Assembly: GCF_028550435.1 (NCBI RefSeq)
Contig: NZ_JAQQKV010000001.1
Location: forward strand, 1,736,001 to 1,800,000
Direction: 5' to 3'
DNA from: Asticcacaulis machinosus
GTDB lineage: Bacteria; Pseudomonadota; Alphaproteobacteria; Caulobacterales; Caulobacteraceae
Length of the DNA stretch: 64,000 nt
Shown here: in pieces, positions 42,974 to 52,160 of the stretch
Position numbering within the stretch: position 1 is the stretch's first letter
Layout of the letters: every line of letters begins with the position of its first letter
Program-made: the position numbers and the translations under genes
The notes under the pieces: generated by a model
Told to the model about the DNA's origin: nothing
The model's input: the letters and a program-made list of their open reading frames with translations, nothing else
Database searches by the model: none

Positions 42974-42977
42974 GAAT

Positions 42978-44462
42978 TTACGAAGATTTAATAATAGTTT
43001 TCAGATGGTTAATAGCATCTTGACGCGGCAAGGTCACCTGCCCCGGACGCCCCTCACGCCAGGCTTTGTTATCTGAAATTTCCGCAGCCATTTCGCGCCC
43101 AAGATCGAGATCTTTGATGGTAACCGTACCATTAGCCAGCTCATCGCCGCCAATCATGGCCACCGCCGGCGACAGACGCCGGTCGGCATATTTCATCTGA
43201 GCCTTCATGCCCGAACGGCCAAGGTAAACCTCTGCCGGAATGCCCGCGGCACGGATTTCTGACGCCAGTTTGAAATATTCGCCCATATCCGAATCAGAAA
43301 AGGCGATAATGACCACCGGCCCGCGCACAGGGGCAGCTTTCCCGCCTTCCGTAAGCGCCAGAGCCGCCGCCAGACGCGACACACCGAACGAAAATCCGGT
43401 GGCTGGCACGCGCTCACCGGTAAAGCGCGCCACCAGATCATCATAGCGCCCCCCGCCACCGACCGAACCGAACTTGACCAACTCGCCCTTTTCGTCGCGG
43501 GTTTCCAGCAGAAGCTCGGCCTCAAACACCGCGCCGGTGTAATATTCCAGACCGCGCACAATCGACGGATCAAAAATGGCATCCGCCTCACCGACGCCCA
43601 GCCCGTTCAGAGTTGCACCAATGCGACTGAGATCCTCAAGGCCGCTCATGCCCTCCGGTGAGTTGGCCAGAACCGCGGCCAGACGATCGAGAACCACTGA
43701 ACGTTCGGCATTACCCGCCGCTACGAACGCCAGCACGGCGGCAATAGCCGCGTCGTTCAGATTGGCCCCCTTGGTGAAGTCGCCGGACTCATCCTTACGC
43801 CCGCCCCCCAACAACAGCTCAACACCGGTGAGCCCCAGCCGGTCGAGTTTATCGATGGCGCGTAGCACGCCCATCTGCTGTCCGGCATCAACCACGCCCA
43901 GACTGTTCAGCAGTCCGTTCAGCAGCTTACGATTATTGATCTTAAGCACGGTCGAACCGGCCGGCAGACCGGCGGCCTTAAAACCAGCTACGGCCAGAGC
44001 GATGATTTCAGCATCGGCTTCGGGACGATCGGTGCCGACCGTATCGGCATCACACTGCATAAACTCACGCAGACGACCCGGCCCTGGCTTTTCATTGCGC
44101 CACACCGGCCCAAAGGCATAACGGCGGAAAGGCTTAGGAAGACCGTCCCAGTTCTGGGCCGCAAACCGCGCCAGCGGGGCTGTGTGGTCGTAACGCAGCG
44201 CCATCCACTGATCATCGTCGTCTTCGACCGCGAACACGCCGACATTCGGACGGTCGGCATCAGGCAGAAATTTGCCGAGCGCGTCGGCATATTCAAAAGC
44301 CGAGGTTTGCAGGGCCTCAAAACCAAAATCCTCATAGACCTTAGACACCGCCGTGATCAGGCGGCGCTCCGCCGCGATCTGGGATGCGCGTTTATCGGCA
44401 AAACCACGCGGGGCGCGGGCTTCGGGGCGGAAATCTTTGGGATCGGGAGTGCTGTCGGTCAT
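42978..44462 (-). CDS. hisS: histidyl-tRNA synthetase
   Basis: A 494-residue class II synthetase that charges tRNA-His. Motif 2 (GPVWRNEKPGPGRLREFMQCDAD, near 130) and motif 3 (GFSFGVSRLAAAL) are clear. The histidine-specific segments RGLEYYTGAVFE and the glycine-rich SVGGGGRYDDL, with its GGRYD core, lie between them. The HGTP anticodon-binding domain fills the last 90 residues. I chose the ATG at 44462; one 12 codons upstream is possible. Long inserts are typical of the alphaproteobacterial form. Confidence 0.94.
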   Translation of the reverse strand: MTDSTPDPKDFRPEARAPRGFADKRASQIAAERRLITAVSKVYEDFGFEALQTSAFEYADALGKFLPDADRPNVGVFAVEDDDDQWMALRYDHTAPLARFAAQNWDGLPKPFRRYAFGPVWRNEKPGPGRLREFMQCDADTVGTDRPEADAEIIALAVAGFKAAGLPAGSTVLKINNRKLLNGLLNSLGVVDAGQQMGVLRAIDKLDRLGLTGVELLLGGGRKDESGDFTKGANLNDAAIAAVLAFVAAGNAERSVVLDRLAAVLANSPEGMSGLEDLSRIGATLNGLGVGEADAIFDPSIVRGLEYYTGAVFEAELLLETRDEKGELVKFGSVGGGGRYDDLVARFTGERVPATGFSFGVSRLAAALALTEGGKAAPVRGPVVIIAFSDSDMGEYFKLASEIRAAGIPAEVYLGRSGMKAQMKYADRRLSPAVAMIGGDELANGTVTIKDLDLGREMAAEISDNKAWREGRPGQVTLPRQDAINHLKTIIKSS

Positions 44463-44564
44463 GGCCGTGGCGATAGAACATCCAGCCTCAAGTGACAAGT
44501 TTTTTCACGGCGGCCCACCCCTTGCGTTAACCCCTTATTGGGCGGATTGCGGCATATCAAAGCT

Positions 44565-45050
44565 ATGAAATATGCCCTACTTGCTATGACACTGATGGTA
44601 GCGCCGTTGAGCGCCTGCGCGACCACGCCAGCGTCCGTGAATGCCATTGCCAAAGAACAGCCCTATGCAGGGATCGTCAAGCAGTCGGGCGCGCTCAAGG
44701 CCCGTAGCGATACATATAACAAGGCGCCGTCCCTGACACTTCTGAACAACGCAAAATTTCAGGCCTTTGTGGCCGACGTGGGCAACCTGTCCGAACAGAA
44801 CCTGAAAGCTCATTTCGACATGAAGGCGCGCGGTACGGACAATGACCTGAAATGTGTACTCAAGGGCGTGTCGATTGATTTGAAGCTCAAACACGATGCC
44901 CTGCTGGCCGCGAAAACCGATGCAGAGTTAAAACACACCCTGACCGAATTATCGGCGCTGCTGAGTGACAATATAGATGTGATCACCACGCCGGCCACGG
45001 TTCAGTCCGGCATGGACTGCGTACTGGAATTTGGGGCTTCAGGCACCTGA
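44565..45050 (+). CDS. putative lipoprotein, unknown
   Basis: A 161-residue protein with a lipoprotein signal (MKYALLAMTLMVAPLSAC, cysteine at 18). The mature part is helical and charged, with no motif I recognise; two cysteines (near residues 104 and 154) could pair in the periplasm. It is divergent from hisS, and its last 12 bases overlap the end of the dsbD-like gene in convergent orientation. Anchored in the envelope, function unknown. Confidence 0.7.
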   Translation: MKYALLAMTLMVAPLSACATTPASVNAIAKEQPYAGIVKQSGALKARSDTYNKAPSLTLLNNAKFQAFVADVGNLSEQNLKAHFDMKARGTDNDLKCVLKGVSIDLKLKHDALLAAKTDAELKHTLTELSALLSDNIDVITTPATVQSGMDCVLEFGASGT

Positions 45051-47195
45051 CTTCATCATTTTAATGACGTCATCCTTATTCAGCAGTTGCGGCAGGATAA
45101 CCGGCTCGGCGCCATTCGGGCCATACCAGACATAGAGCGGCACACCCGAGCGGCCATAGCGGCTGAGATAAGCCGAGATACGCGCATCCTGATTGGTCCA
45201 GTCCCCTACCATATAGACCGTATTGGTGGCCTTCAGCACCCTGGCGAAATCTTCGGTATGGAACACCAGCCGCTCATTGACCTTGCACGACACGCACCAG
45301 GCCGCCGTCAGATCGACCATGACATTCTTACCCTCAGCCCGCAGTTGGGCGATGCGCTCGACCGAAAAGGCTTCATAGGGTACATCGGCCTTTATTGCGG
45401 CGGGTGTGGTCACCGCGCGGGTTTGAGCCGCCGAGGCCACCGCCAATACAATCCCCAACCCCAGCAAAACCGGACGCGTGACGGCGGGTATGAGTGTGCG
45501 CACGACACCAAATACAATCAGCCCAAGGGCTATGATCAACGCAAACAGGCCAAAGCCGGAGACCTGCTGGGCAAACACCCACACCATCCAAAGGGCTGCC
45601 AGATACATCGGCACGGCCAGAATATGCTTGAATTTATCCATCCACGGGCCGGGCTTAGGCAGGCGTTTGGCCAGTCCGGGCAGATAGGTAATGGCGTAGG
45701 TCAGGCCTACGATCGGCAGGGCAAACCCGATGCCCAACGCCAAAAAGATCACAAAGCTGATGAACCCGCCCTGGGCCAGAGCGACGCCGATGGCGGTGGC
45801 CATAAATGGCGCTGTGCAGGGGGCGGCGACCACGACCGCCAGCACGCCAGTCAGGAACGCACCGATGTAGGGGTTCTTTCCAACCGTACCGCCACCCAGA
45901 TTTTGTAGTCCCGAACCGATATTAAACAGGCCTGACAGATTAAGCGCGACCAGCAGCATGACAATGCTAAGGGCTGCCGTCACAAACGGCGACTGCAACT
46001 GAAAGCCCCAGCCAAGCGCCGCACCCAAGGCTTGCGCCACGCTGATCATCACCGCCAGCGCCACAAAGCTTATGATCACGCCCGCCCCGTACAGCAGGGC
46101 CTCATGGCGGGCCAGACGATGATCATGCCCCGCCCGCGATACCGCCAGTATCTTCATGGACAGGATGGGAAAGACGCACGGCATCAGGTTGAGAATAATC
46201 CCGCCGACAAAGGCCAGCCCCGCGGCGATAATCACCCCCACGACGGACACCTCACCCGTTGCCGCGCTTAAGCCCCCAAGCCCTCGTAAACTCAGCGGGA
46301 TATCGCCTTCATTGAGCGTGACCTGATAGCTGTCACCGTTCGGAAAGGCGACTACACCGGAGATGGGCCCCGACACAGGCTTATCGTCTGCTGTCGTGGC
46401 CCTGAGTGTAAAGCCGTCCGCCCCAGTGTCGAGCGCCTGAGCCGCAGCGGGCGGGACGGCGCCGGCGGTAATCGGAAAGAAATAGGCGCCATTTGGCTTT
46501 TCGAAAATTTCGGAACTATCAGGCGCCGGAAAGCCTAATTCGAGAACATTACCAGTTTTACGGAAATATCCAGCCGGGGCCGATTTCGGCAGGGCCTCAA
46601 ACGCCTTCTGAAAGGCCCGATCTTCGCCCCCGGAAGGCCCGACCGGCAGATTAAGACTGACAGTGACCGTTTCCGGTACGCAAACTTTTTCACAAACCAG
46701 AAAATCAACACGCGCCTTGAGCGGCAGTATATCGCCGTCAGTAAGCGCCGTGCCATTGGTCAGTTGGTAAAAGAGGTAGGTTTCCCCGCTATAGCCGTAA
46801 TTGACCAGCCCCATATAGGGCTGACGCTCCGGCGTTTGCCACTGCGGCTCCCCCACCGTCACCTTATCCGGCAGCGACCAGGTGACCACAGGTGCCAGCC
46901 CCGTATCGCCAGGATTTTGCCAGTAGGTATGCCAGCCCTTAAGCGGCTCATGGCGGATGGCGATCCAGATGTCGCCGCCTTTGGAGACCGCTTTGCGTTC
47001 AGACACCAGTTCGGTCGTCAAGTGCGAGGTCTTGACGGGCTGAGCCTGAGCGGGCGCAAATAACACCGCAATAAACAACAAAAACCACTGAACTAAAGAA
47101 CTCCCCCTCTTGGAGGGGGAGCTTGAGTTTGATGATAGATCAAAATCAAGAGGGGGTAAAAACGGCCCGCACACTATCCCGTCACTCTGCTTCAT
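45039..47195 (-). CDS. DsbD/ScsB-type protein-disulfide reductase; 5' end runs through a repeat
   Basis: Up to 718 residues. The periplasmic N-terminal part (to about 300) carries a cysteine pair (LVCEKVCVPE). Then come about eight membrane helices with two transfer cysteines (NLMPCVFP; AAPCTAP), and a C-terminal thioredoxin domain with AAWCVSCK. It passes electrons from cytoplasmic thioredoxin to periplasmic proteins, as DsbD or ScsB does. The start is doubtful: an ATG at 47195 adds about 36 residues encoded by repeat module A (47096-47162). The likely signal peptide, LVQWFLLFIAVLFAPAQA, begins right after the repeat, and its basic KRG lead comes from repeat sequence. Confidence 0.88.
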   Translation of the reverse strand: MKQSDGIVCGPFLPPLDFDLSSNSSSPSKRGSSLVQWFLLFIAVLFAPAQAQPVKTSHLTTELVSERKAVSKGGDIWIAIRHEPLKGWHTYWQNPGDTGLAPVVTWSLPDKVTVGEPQWQTPERQPYMGLVNYGYSGETYLFYQLTNGTALTDGDILPLKARVDFLVCEKVCVPETVTVSLNLPVGPSGGEDRAFQKAFEALPKSAPAGYFRKTGNVLELGFPAPDSSEIFEKPNGAYFFPITAGAVPPAAAQALDTGADGFTLRATTADDKPVSGPISGVVAFPNGDSYQVTLNEGDIPLSLRGLGGLSAATGEVSVVGVIIAAGLAFVGGIILNLMPCVFPILSMKILAVSRAGHDHRLARHEALLYGAGVIISFVALAVMISVAQALGAALGWGFQLQSPFVTAALSIVMLLVALNLSGLFNIGSGLQNLGGGTVGKNPYIGAFLTGVLAVVVAAPCTAPFMATAIGVALAQGGFISFVIFLALGIGFALPIVGLTYAITYLPGLAKRLPKPGPWMDKFKHILAVPMYLAALWMVWVFAQQVSGFGLFALIIALGLIVFGVVRTLIPAVTRPVLLGLGIVLAVASAAQTRAVTTPAAIKADVPYEAFSVERIAQLRAEGKNVMVDLTAAWCVSCKVNERLVFHTEDFARVLKATNTVYMVGDWTNQDARISAYLSRYGRSGVPLYVWYGPNGAEPVILPQLLNKDDVIKMMKSGA

Positions 47196-47330
47196 TACCC
47201 CAACTGCCCTTTTAGCAGGGCTATCGCGTACTACTTATACGCACAAAACCCGAGTTTTAACCCCACCCGTCATCCGGTCCTAGAGGATCGTCTGCCACCC
47301 TACCCTGAAATCAGGGGAGGGTCTTTTTAT
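47096..47330. repeat. composite palindromic repeat, copy 2 (A minus, B plus)
   Basis: Module A (47096-47162, minus) has hairpin CTCCCCCT-CTTGG-AGGGGGAG, variable stem CTTGAGTTTGAT/ATCAAAATCAAG and end AGAGGGGGTAAA. Module B (47255-47330, plus) has TTTTAACCCCACCCGTCA, variable stem ATCC/GGAT, and final hairpin ACCCTACCCTG...CAGGGGAGGGT with a TCTTTTTAT tail. B abuts the ispG stop and could act as a terminator. Spacer between modules is 92 bp and holds the putative dsbD-like ATG. Confidence 0.75.
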
Positions 47331-48473
47331 TTACTCTGCGGCGGCAACCGGCATCAGGGCATCCTGCTGCGCCTTCAGTTCCTCAGCCTTACGTTCTACG
47401 AGTTCGACAATATGTTCGATCATATCGGCATTGGCTAATTTATGATCAGGCTTACCGGCCATATAGACCATGCCCGCCCCCGCCCCGCCGCCGGTGAAGC
47501 CGACATCGGTAAACAGAGCCTCACCCGGCCCGTTTACAACGCAACCGATGATCGACAGCGACATCGGCGTTGAGATATGCGCCAGTCGTTCTTCGAGCTT
47601 CGCGACCGTATCAATGACGTTGAATCCCTGCCGCGCGCACGATGGACAGGCGATGATATTGACGCCGCGGTGACGCAGGCCCAGAGATTTCAGTATGTCG
47701 AACCCGACCTTGATTTCTTCGACCGGATCCGCGGCCAAAGATACACGGATGGTGTCGCCAATCCCGGCCCACAACAGATTACCCAGGCCGATCGCAGATT
47801 TAATCGTGCCGGTACGTAAAGGCCCGGCCTCAGTCACCCCGATATGCAGCGGGCAGTCAATGGCATCGGCCAGAGCCTGATAAGCGGCCACAGTCAGGAA
47901 CACGTCCGACGCCTTGACCGAAATCTTGAACTCATGGAAATCGTGGTCACGCAGAATATTGGCGTGGAACAAAGCGCTTTCGACCATGGCTTCGGGACAG
48001 GGCTCACCATAGCGTTCCAGCAGTTCCTTCTCCAGCGATCCGGCATTGACGCCGATGCGCATGGAGCAGCCATAGTCTTTGGCCGCCTGAACCACCTCAC
48101 GCACCCGGTCGGCTGAGCCGATATTGCCGGGATTTATACGCAGACAGGCCGCACCGGCCTTGGCGGCCTCAATGGCTCGCTTATAGTGGAAATGGATATC
48201 GGCCACAATCGGGATGGCTGTATTGTCAACAATCGTCCTGAGCGCCTGTGTCGACTCTACGTCCGGGCACGACACCCGCACGATATCGGCCCCCGCCTCT
48301 TCAAGCGCCGCGATCTGGCGCAGGGTGGCCTGCGCGTCCGACGTCAGGGTATTGGTCATGGACTGCACCGTGATCGGGGCATCACCACCGACTTCGACGG
48401 AGCCCACGCGGATTTTACGGCTTTTGCGACGTTCGATCATGCGCCAGGGGCGCACATGCTGGTGCGAACTCAT
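47331..48473 (-). CDS. ispG: 4-hydroxy-3-methylbut-2-enyl diphosphate synthase IspG
   Basis: A 380-residue enzyme of the MEP isoprenoid pathway; it reductively opens the cyclic diphosphate MEcPP. C276, C279 and C311 hold the 4Fe-4S cluster, and E318 in NGPGEA completes it. The N-terminal barrel contains [16 protein letters not shown] and [18 protein letters not shown] precedes the ATG. It lies 64 nt after rodZ on the same strand, the rodZ-ispG order known from many proteobacteria, which supports an operon. Confidence 0.96.
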   Translation of the reverse strand: MSSHQHVRPWRMIERRKSRKIRVGSVEVGGDAPITVQSMTNTLTSDAQATLRQIAALEEAGADIVRVSCPDVESTQALRTIVDNTAIPIVADIHFHYKRAIEAAKAGAACLRINPGNIGSADRVREVVQAAKDYGCSMRIGVNAGSLEKELLERYGEPCPEAMVESALFHANILRDHDFHEFKISVKASDVFLTVAAYQALADAIDCPLHIGVTEAGPLRTGTIKSAIGLGNLLWAGIGDTIRVSLAADPVEEIKVGFDILKSLGLRHRGVNIIACPSCARQGFNVIDTVAKLEERLAHISTPMSLSIIGCVVNGPGEALFTDVGFTGGGAGAGMVYMAGKPDHKLANADMIEHIVELVERKAEELKAQQDALMPVAAAE

Positions 48474-48537
48474 AGACCACCTCTGTTACCTGCCCCCTAC
48501 TTAAGGCCTTTTGGCCCGTAATAAAAGAGGCAGAGAC

Positions 48538-49815
48538 CTAATAAGGTATGGTCTGATCGGCTGGTGGTTGGGCCGGTTGCGTCTGGACAGGTTGAGCCGG
48601 CTGATAGGGGATTGGCTCCGTCGGCATGGGCCGCGCTTTCGGCTTTTCGATTTTGGGCCGCGGTGTGGCTACCGGGCGGGCCTCGACCTGCTGGGCATCC
48701 ATTAGCTTGGCCGTCTGCTGGGCGCGGGCATTGATGCGGGCGGTCGGCGTAGTGTTGCCTTCTAACCCACCTGCATATTCGCCGTCGTAATAGACTTCAA
48801 ACGCCGTGGCGTCCGATACGTCGACCAACATCGGCACCGCCGTCGCATTGGGGACACGATAAGATTCCCCGGCCCCTAACTGACGGGCAAAATAGACCTG
48901 TCCCTCATTGGAGCGCAGCACCAGATTGACACTGCGCCTGGCCTGAATGACCACGCTGGATTGCTCCGGCGGGGCCCCAAAGACGGCTCCCTTTGGGTTA
49001 AAGGCCTTACGCATCTGAAGGCTGTCCGATGGTGACGCCGCCCCCGTCCCGTTACGAACTTTCTCGGCCTCAATCTCAGCAAATCCGGCCTCAAGGCCCG
49101 GTGTGACATACGGCACAGGCACATCCTGATCCAGTGGCGGCGCACCGGGTTTGGACACATAAACCACCCCATCGCGCACGATAGGCACCCCCTGCGACCA
49201 GCCCTGTGTAGTCACAGTCGGCGCTTCGGGTTTGGACTTAAACAGCTCCGGTTGCCGCTGGACGACGTTCCACACAATAATGGCCCCGACCAGCGCCACC
49301 GCACCGGCAATATAGCGGCCATAGGACGGTTTTACTTCATCCATCGCGGCACCTGTGGGCGCACGCAAGGCCGGGCCGGGATCGGCCAGATCACGTTTCA
49401 GCAAATCGGCCATGGTTTCTTCATCCAGCCCCAGCGCCTTGGCATAGGCCTTTACGTAACCAATGGCAAACGGGCGGGCCGGCATGAGATCAAGCGCGCC
49501 GGTTTCAAATGCTTCAAGGTAACTGCGGCGAACACGGGTAATATCGGCCACATGATCAAGGCTGAGATTTGAGGCTTCGCGCGCCGAACGCAAAATGTCA
49601 CCAAGAATGACACCGTGATGCGGATCGTCATAGGCTGAGCGTGGATTAAGATCAGACGCCAGCGGCTCACCCGCCAGCGTCACCGCCGCAGCCGCCGCCT
49701 CAACAGCGTCATACTCCTGATACTGATCCTGCGTCATCTTACCCTGATACTCACTTTCGGTATTGAAGGTGCCCATGCCCAAAGACTGGGTATTCTTCAA
49801 AGACTGGGCACTCAT
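48538..49815 (-). CDS. RodZ-like cytoskeletal/HTH membrane protein
   Basis: A 425-residue protein. A polar N-terminal extension of about 70 residues precedes an HTH of the RodZ type (ILRSAREASNLSLDHVADITRV, about 73-95; ARPFAIGYVKAYAKALG). One membrane helix follows (IAGAVALVGAIIVW, near 170), then a periplasmic part with a DUF4115 domain (VVIQARRSVNLVLRSN...) and a Pro/Gln-rich tail. RodZ links MreB to the wall machinery and keeps cell shape. The ispG neighbour supports the call. The N-terminal extension and long proline-rich tail are more than E. coli RodZ has. Confidence 0.85.
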   Translation of the reverse strand: MSAQSLKNTQSLGMGTFNTESEYQGKMTQDQYQEYDAVEAAAAAVTLAGEPLASDLNPRSAYDDPHHGVILGDILRSAREASNLSLDHVADITRVRRSYLEAFETGALDLMPARPFAIGYVKAYAKALGLDEETMADLLKRDLADPGPALRAPTGAAMDEVKPSYGRYIAGAVALVGAIIVWNVVQRQPELFKSKPEAPTVTTQGWSQGVPIVRDGVVYVSKPGAPPLDQDVPVPYVTPGLEAGFAEIEAEKVRNGTGAASPSDSLQMRKAFNPKGAVFGAPPEQSSVVIQARRSVNLVLRSNEGQVYFARQLGAGESYRVPNATAVPMLVDVSDATAFEVYYDGEYAGGLEGNTTPTARINARAQQTAKLMDAQQVEARPVATPRPKIEKPKARPMPTEPIPYQPAQPVQTQPAQPPADQTIPY

Positions 49816-50084
49816 TTTCCGATACTCCCGACAAGAACACAGGCTGTTTTCAGAATCAATACAACCTCACTGACGATGACATGATTGCACCGCTTTGAAA
49901 CAGGTTTTTTGAGCGGGTCCAACCTGAAGTGACACGCTTCAAAACCCGCGCCAAGGTTTAGCGCACCTTTGTGACGAATATTGCTCCGCCACACTGTCCG
50001 CCTGTGCATAACAGCCATTGCCGCCGGGCTAAACTCAGCTTAAAGACAATCAAAAGCCTTATATAGCTACACGGAGTTTTACCC
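49816..50084. other. 269-bp divergent gap, nothing distinct
   Basis: The region between rodZ (minus) and the 139-residue gene (plus) must hold two promoters. I see no clear palindrome, repeat or small gene. Confidence 0.3.
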
Positions 50085-50504
50085 ATGCCCGCTGCCTTTG
50101 ATGACTTATGGATCGGTCAGGTCGCCTCAATCGGCGCCGGCGTCATCAGTCAGGAGGACCTGGAGGCATTTTGTAAGACCTACGCGCCGACCTGGGACTT
50201 GAAAGAAGGCATACCCGACGCCCTGATCTTTACCCTGTGGTCGCGACTGGAAACCGAAGCCTCGCAAAGCTGGCCGCAAACCAAGCGCCTGGCGGTCGAT
50301 GCCCTGCGCTGGTCGCGCAATCCGCCGCCGGGCGAACTGCTGCGCGGACGCCTGACCGTGATGGGCAAGGATGCGGTTGGAGACACCAAGGGCGTGGTTA
50401 TTGCCCAACACGACCTGTTGGATGAGGCCGGACGGCTGGTGTTTTCATGCCTGACGCGTTCGGTGTTTCAGCGACTGCCGGTGGCCAAGCCGCCACTGGA
50501 TTAG
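50085..50504 (+). CDS. conserved-looking hypothetical protein
   Basis: A 139-residue soluble protein; GGAG lies before the ATG. The course of the sequence (an early AFCKTYAP segment, then PGELLRGRLTVMG and GVVIAQHDLLDEAGRLVFSCLTRSVF) recalls hot-dog MaoC-like proteins, but the catalytic motif is not evident, so that is a weak guess. Monocistronic; followed by a palindromic repeat at 50599. Confidence 0.65.
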   Translation: MPAAFDDLWIGQVASIGAGVISQEDLEAFCKTYAPTWDLKEGIPDALIFTLWSRLETEASQSWPQTKRLAVDALRWSRNPPPGELLRGRLTVMGKDAVGDTKGVVIAQHDLLDEAGRLVFSCLTRSVFQRLPVAKPPLD

Positions 50505-50598
50505 ACTCACCCATAAGTTTTTCGCTGCTCGAAAATACTGATGGGTGGATACTCTATGAGAAATTTTTCTTGAGGCGGCTCTGCGAAAAACTCCACAC

Positions 50599-50674
50599 TT
50601 TTACCTCCCCGGCACGCCGGGGAGGGGGACCGCACGAAATCGCAAAGCGATGAGATGTGGTGGTGGGGGCTCTT
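50599..50674. repeat. solo palindromic repeat related to module B
   Basis: TTTTACCTCCCCGG-CAC-GCCGGGGAGG forms the outer hairpin. A small variable stem (ATCGC/GCGAT) and GTGGTGGTGGGGGCTC follow. The order matches module B in minus orientation, but the ends differ more, and no module A is next to it. It lies just after the stop codon side of the aminotransferase gene. Confidence 0.5.
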
Positions 50675-50680
50675 AAACGC

Positions 50681-52072
50681 TTACAACGCCCGCAGTTTCG
50701 GCTCAGCCTCATTGAGCGACTGTTCGATAATGTCGACGATTCGGTCGATTTCTTCATGGGTGATGATTAGCGGCGGACACATGACGATGCTGTCGCGGAT
50801 ACCGCGCACCATCAGGCCGTTCTTGATGCACAGGTCGCGCACCAACGGGCCAGCGGTGCCCTCCTTGCCACCAAAGCGATGGTTAGTGCCTTTTTCAGCG
50901 ACGATTTCAACTGCCCCAATCAGGCCGAGCGAGCGCGCTTCACCGACTAATGGATGCGCATCCAATCGCTTCAACGCCTTGGCCAGATAAGGGCCGGTGT
51001 CGTTACGGGTGCGCTCGACCAAGCCTTCGCGTTCGATAATCTCGATATTGGCCAAAGCCACCGCCGCCGCCGCCGGATGGCCGGAATAGGTGTAACCGTG
51101 GACGAAATCACCGCCGGTTTTCAGGACATCGACGATCTTTGACGACACCCCGACCGCCGAAATGGGTAGGTAACCCGACGACAACCCCTTAGCCATCGCA
51201 ATCACATCCGGTTTTATGCCATAATGCTGATGGCCGAACCATTGGCCCAAGCGCCCAAAACCGCAGATGACCTCATCACAGATCAGCAGGATACCATATT
51301 TACGGCACAGGGCCTCAACCTTGGGCCAGTAGCCTTCCGGCGGAATGATTACCCCGCCCGCACCTTGCACCGGCTCACCAATAAAGGCGGCAACCTTATC
51401 CGGCCCCACGGACAGAATACGGGCTTCGATATCATCAACGCAGGCTTGCGTGAACGTCGCCGGGTCTTCGCCAAAGCCTTCGTTGAACGCATAGGGTTGG
51501 CGGACATGCTCAATGCCCGGCACCATCGGCCCGCCCTGAGCGTGCATAAAAGTCATGCCGCCAAGGCTCATCCCCGCGACCGTCGAGCCGTGATAGGCGT
51601 TGCGACGGCTGATGATGATATTGCGGTCCGGCTCGGCCTTAAGCTGCCAGTAATAGCGCACCAGCCGCAGCACTGTGTCATTAGCCTCTGACCCGGATGA
51701 GTTGAAAAACACATGCTGAAGGTCAGGATTACCGACCGACATCTTCTCCGCGATCTTGGTGGCCAGCCTGACCGGCGGCGGGGTCACGGTCTTGAAAAAC
51801 GTATTGTAATAGGGCAGTTCCAGCATCTGCTCATAGGCGGCGCGCGCCAGTTCATCGCGCCCGTAACCGACATTGACGCACCACAGACCCGCCATACCGT
51901 CCAGCAGACTGTGCCCTTCGCCGTCATAGATGGTGGAACCTTCGGCGCGGGTAATGATGCGCGACCCGCCGATATCTTCCAGCAGCTTATAGTCCGCCTG
52001 CGCCGGCAGATGATGCGCCAGATCAAGGCGTTTCAGTTCGGCAATATCGTAGTTTTTAAGCGGCCGGTTCAT
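50681..52072 (-). CDS. class III aminotransferase, putrescine/polyamine type (SpuC-like)
   Basis: A 463-residue PLP enzyme. PLP lysine K295 (AMAKGLSSGYLP), D266 (CDEVICGFGR) and the phosphate-binding NSSGSEAND (124-132) are in place. Its closest look is the omega-aminotransferase group with putrescine-pyruvate or beta-alanine-pyruvate activity (SpuC-like). It sits at the end of the polyamine region, 57 nt behind a 32-bp palindrome with the TGTGATCACA core. It could deaminate putrescine or GABA; which one is not readable. Confidence 0.85.
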   Translation of the reverse strand: MNRPLKNYDIAELKRLDLAHHLPAQADYKLLEDIGGSRIITRAEGSTIYDGEGHSLLDGMAGLWCVNVGYGRDELARAAYEQMLELPYYNTFFKTVTPPPVRLATKIAEKMSVGNPDLQHVFFNSSGSEANDTVLRLVRYYWQLKAEPDRNIIISRRNAYHGSTVAGMSLGGMTFMHAQGGPMVPGIEHVRQPYAFNEGFGEDPATFTQACVDDIEARILSVGPDKVAAFIGEPVQGAGGVIIPPEGYWPKVEALCRKYGILLICDEVICGFGRLGQWFGHQHYGIKPDVIAMAKGLSSGYLPISAVGVSSKIVDVLKTGGDFVHGYTYSGHPAAAAVALANIEIIEREGLVERTRNDTGPYLAKALKRLDAHPLVGEARSLGLIGAVEIVAEKGTNHRFGGKEGTAGPLVRDLCIKNGLMVRGIRDSIVMCPPLIITHEEIDRIVDIIEQSLNEAEPKLRAL

Positions 52073-52128
52073 GGGGCAAACTCCCGTAAGATTAATTGCA
52101 AACAGGTCTGCCAGAAATTTACGCCCAC

Positions 52129-52160
52129 GCCAATAAAATTGTGATCACAATTTTATTGGC
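52129..52160. promoter_or_regulatory. perfect 32-bp palindrome with TGTGATCACA core
   Basis: Every base from 52129 to 52160 mirrors, with the centre at GATC (52143-52146). The core TGTGATCACA (52140-52149) recurs at 58145-58154 and 59672-59681, each ahead of another polyamine gene. The outer arms GCCAATAAAAT/ATTTTATTGGC could also form an RNA hairpin. The stop codon of the DUF1835 gene lies inside the palindrome. Confidence 0.75.

Larger units (their letters stand above)
42530..42977. other. 448-bp AT-rich gap with tandem repeat and many palindromes
   Basis: This gap between tetR and the end of hisS carries, in order: a threefold 16-bp tandem repeat (42569-42616), a perfect 10-bp inverted repeat (42621-42644), a cluster of four hairpins (42708-42845), GCGTAAC-ATT-GTTACGC (42921-42937) and TTTGACA-ACGC-TGTCAAA (42956-42973). 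A chance open frame on the minus strand is not protein-like. Confidence 0.6.
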
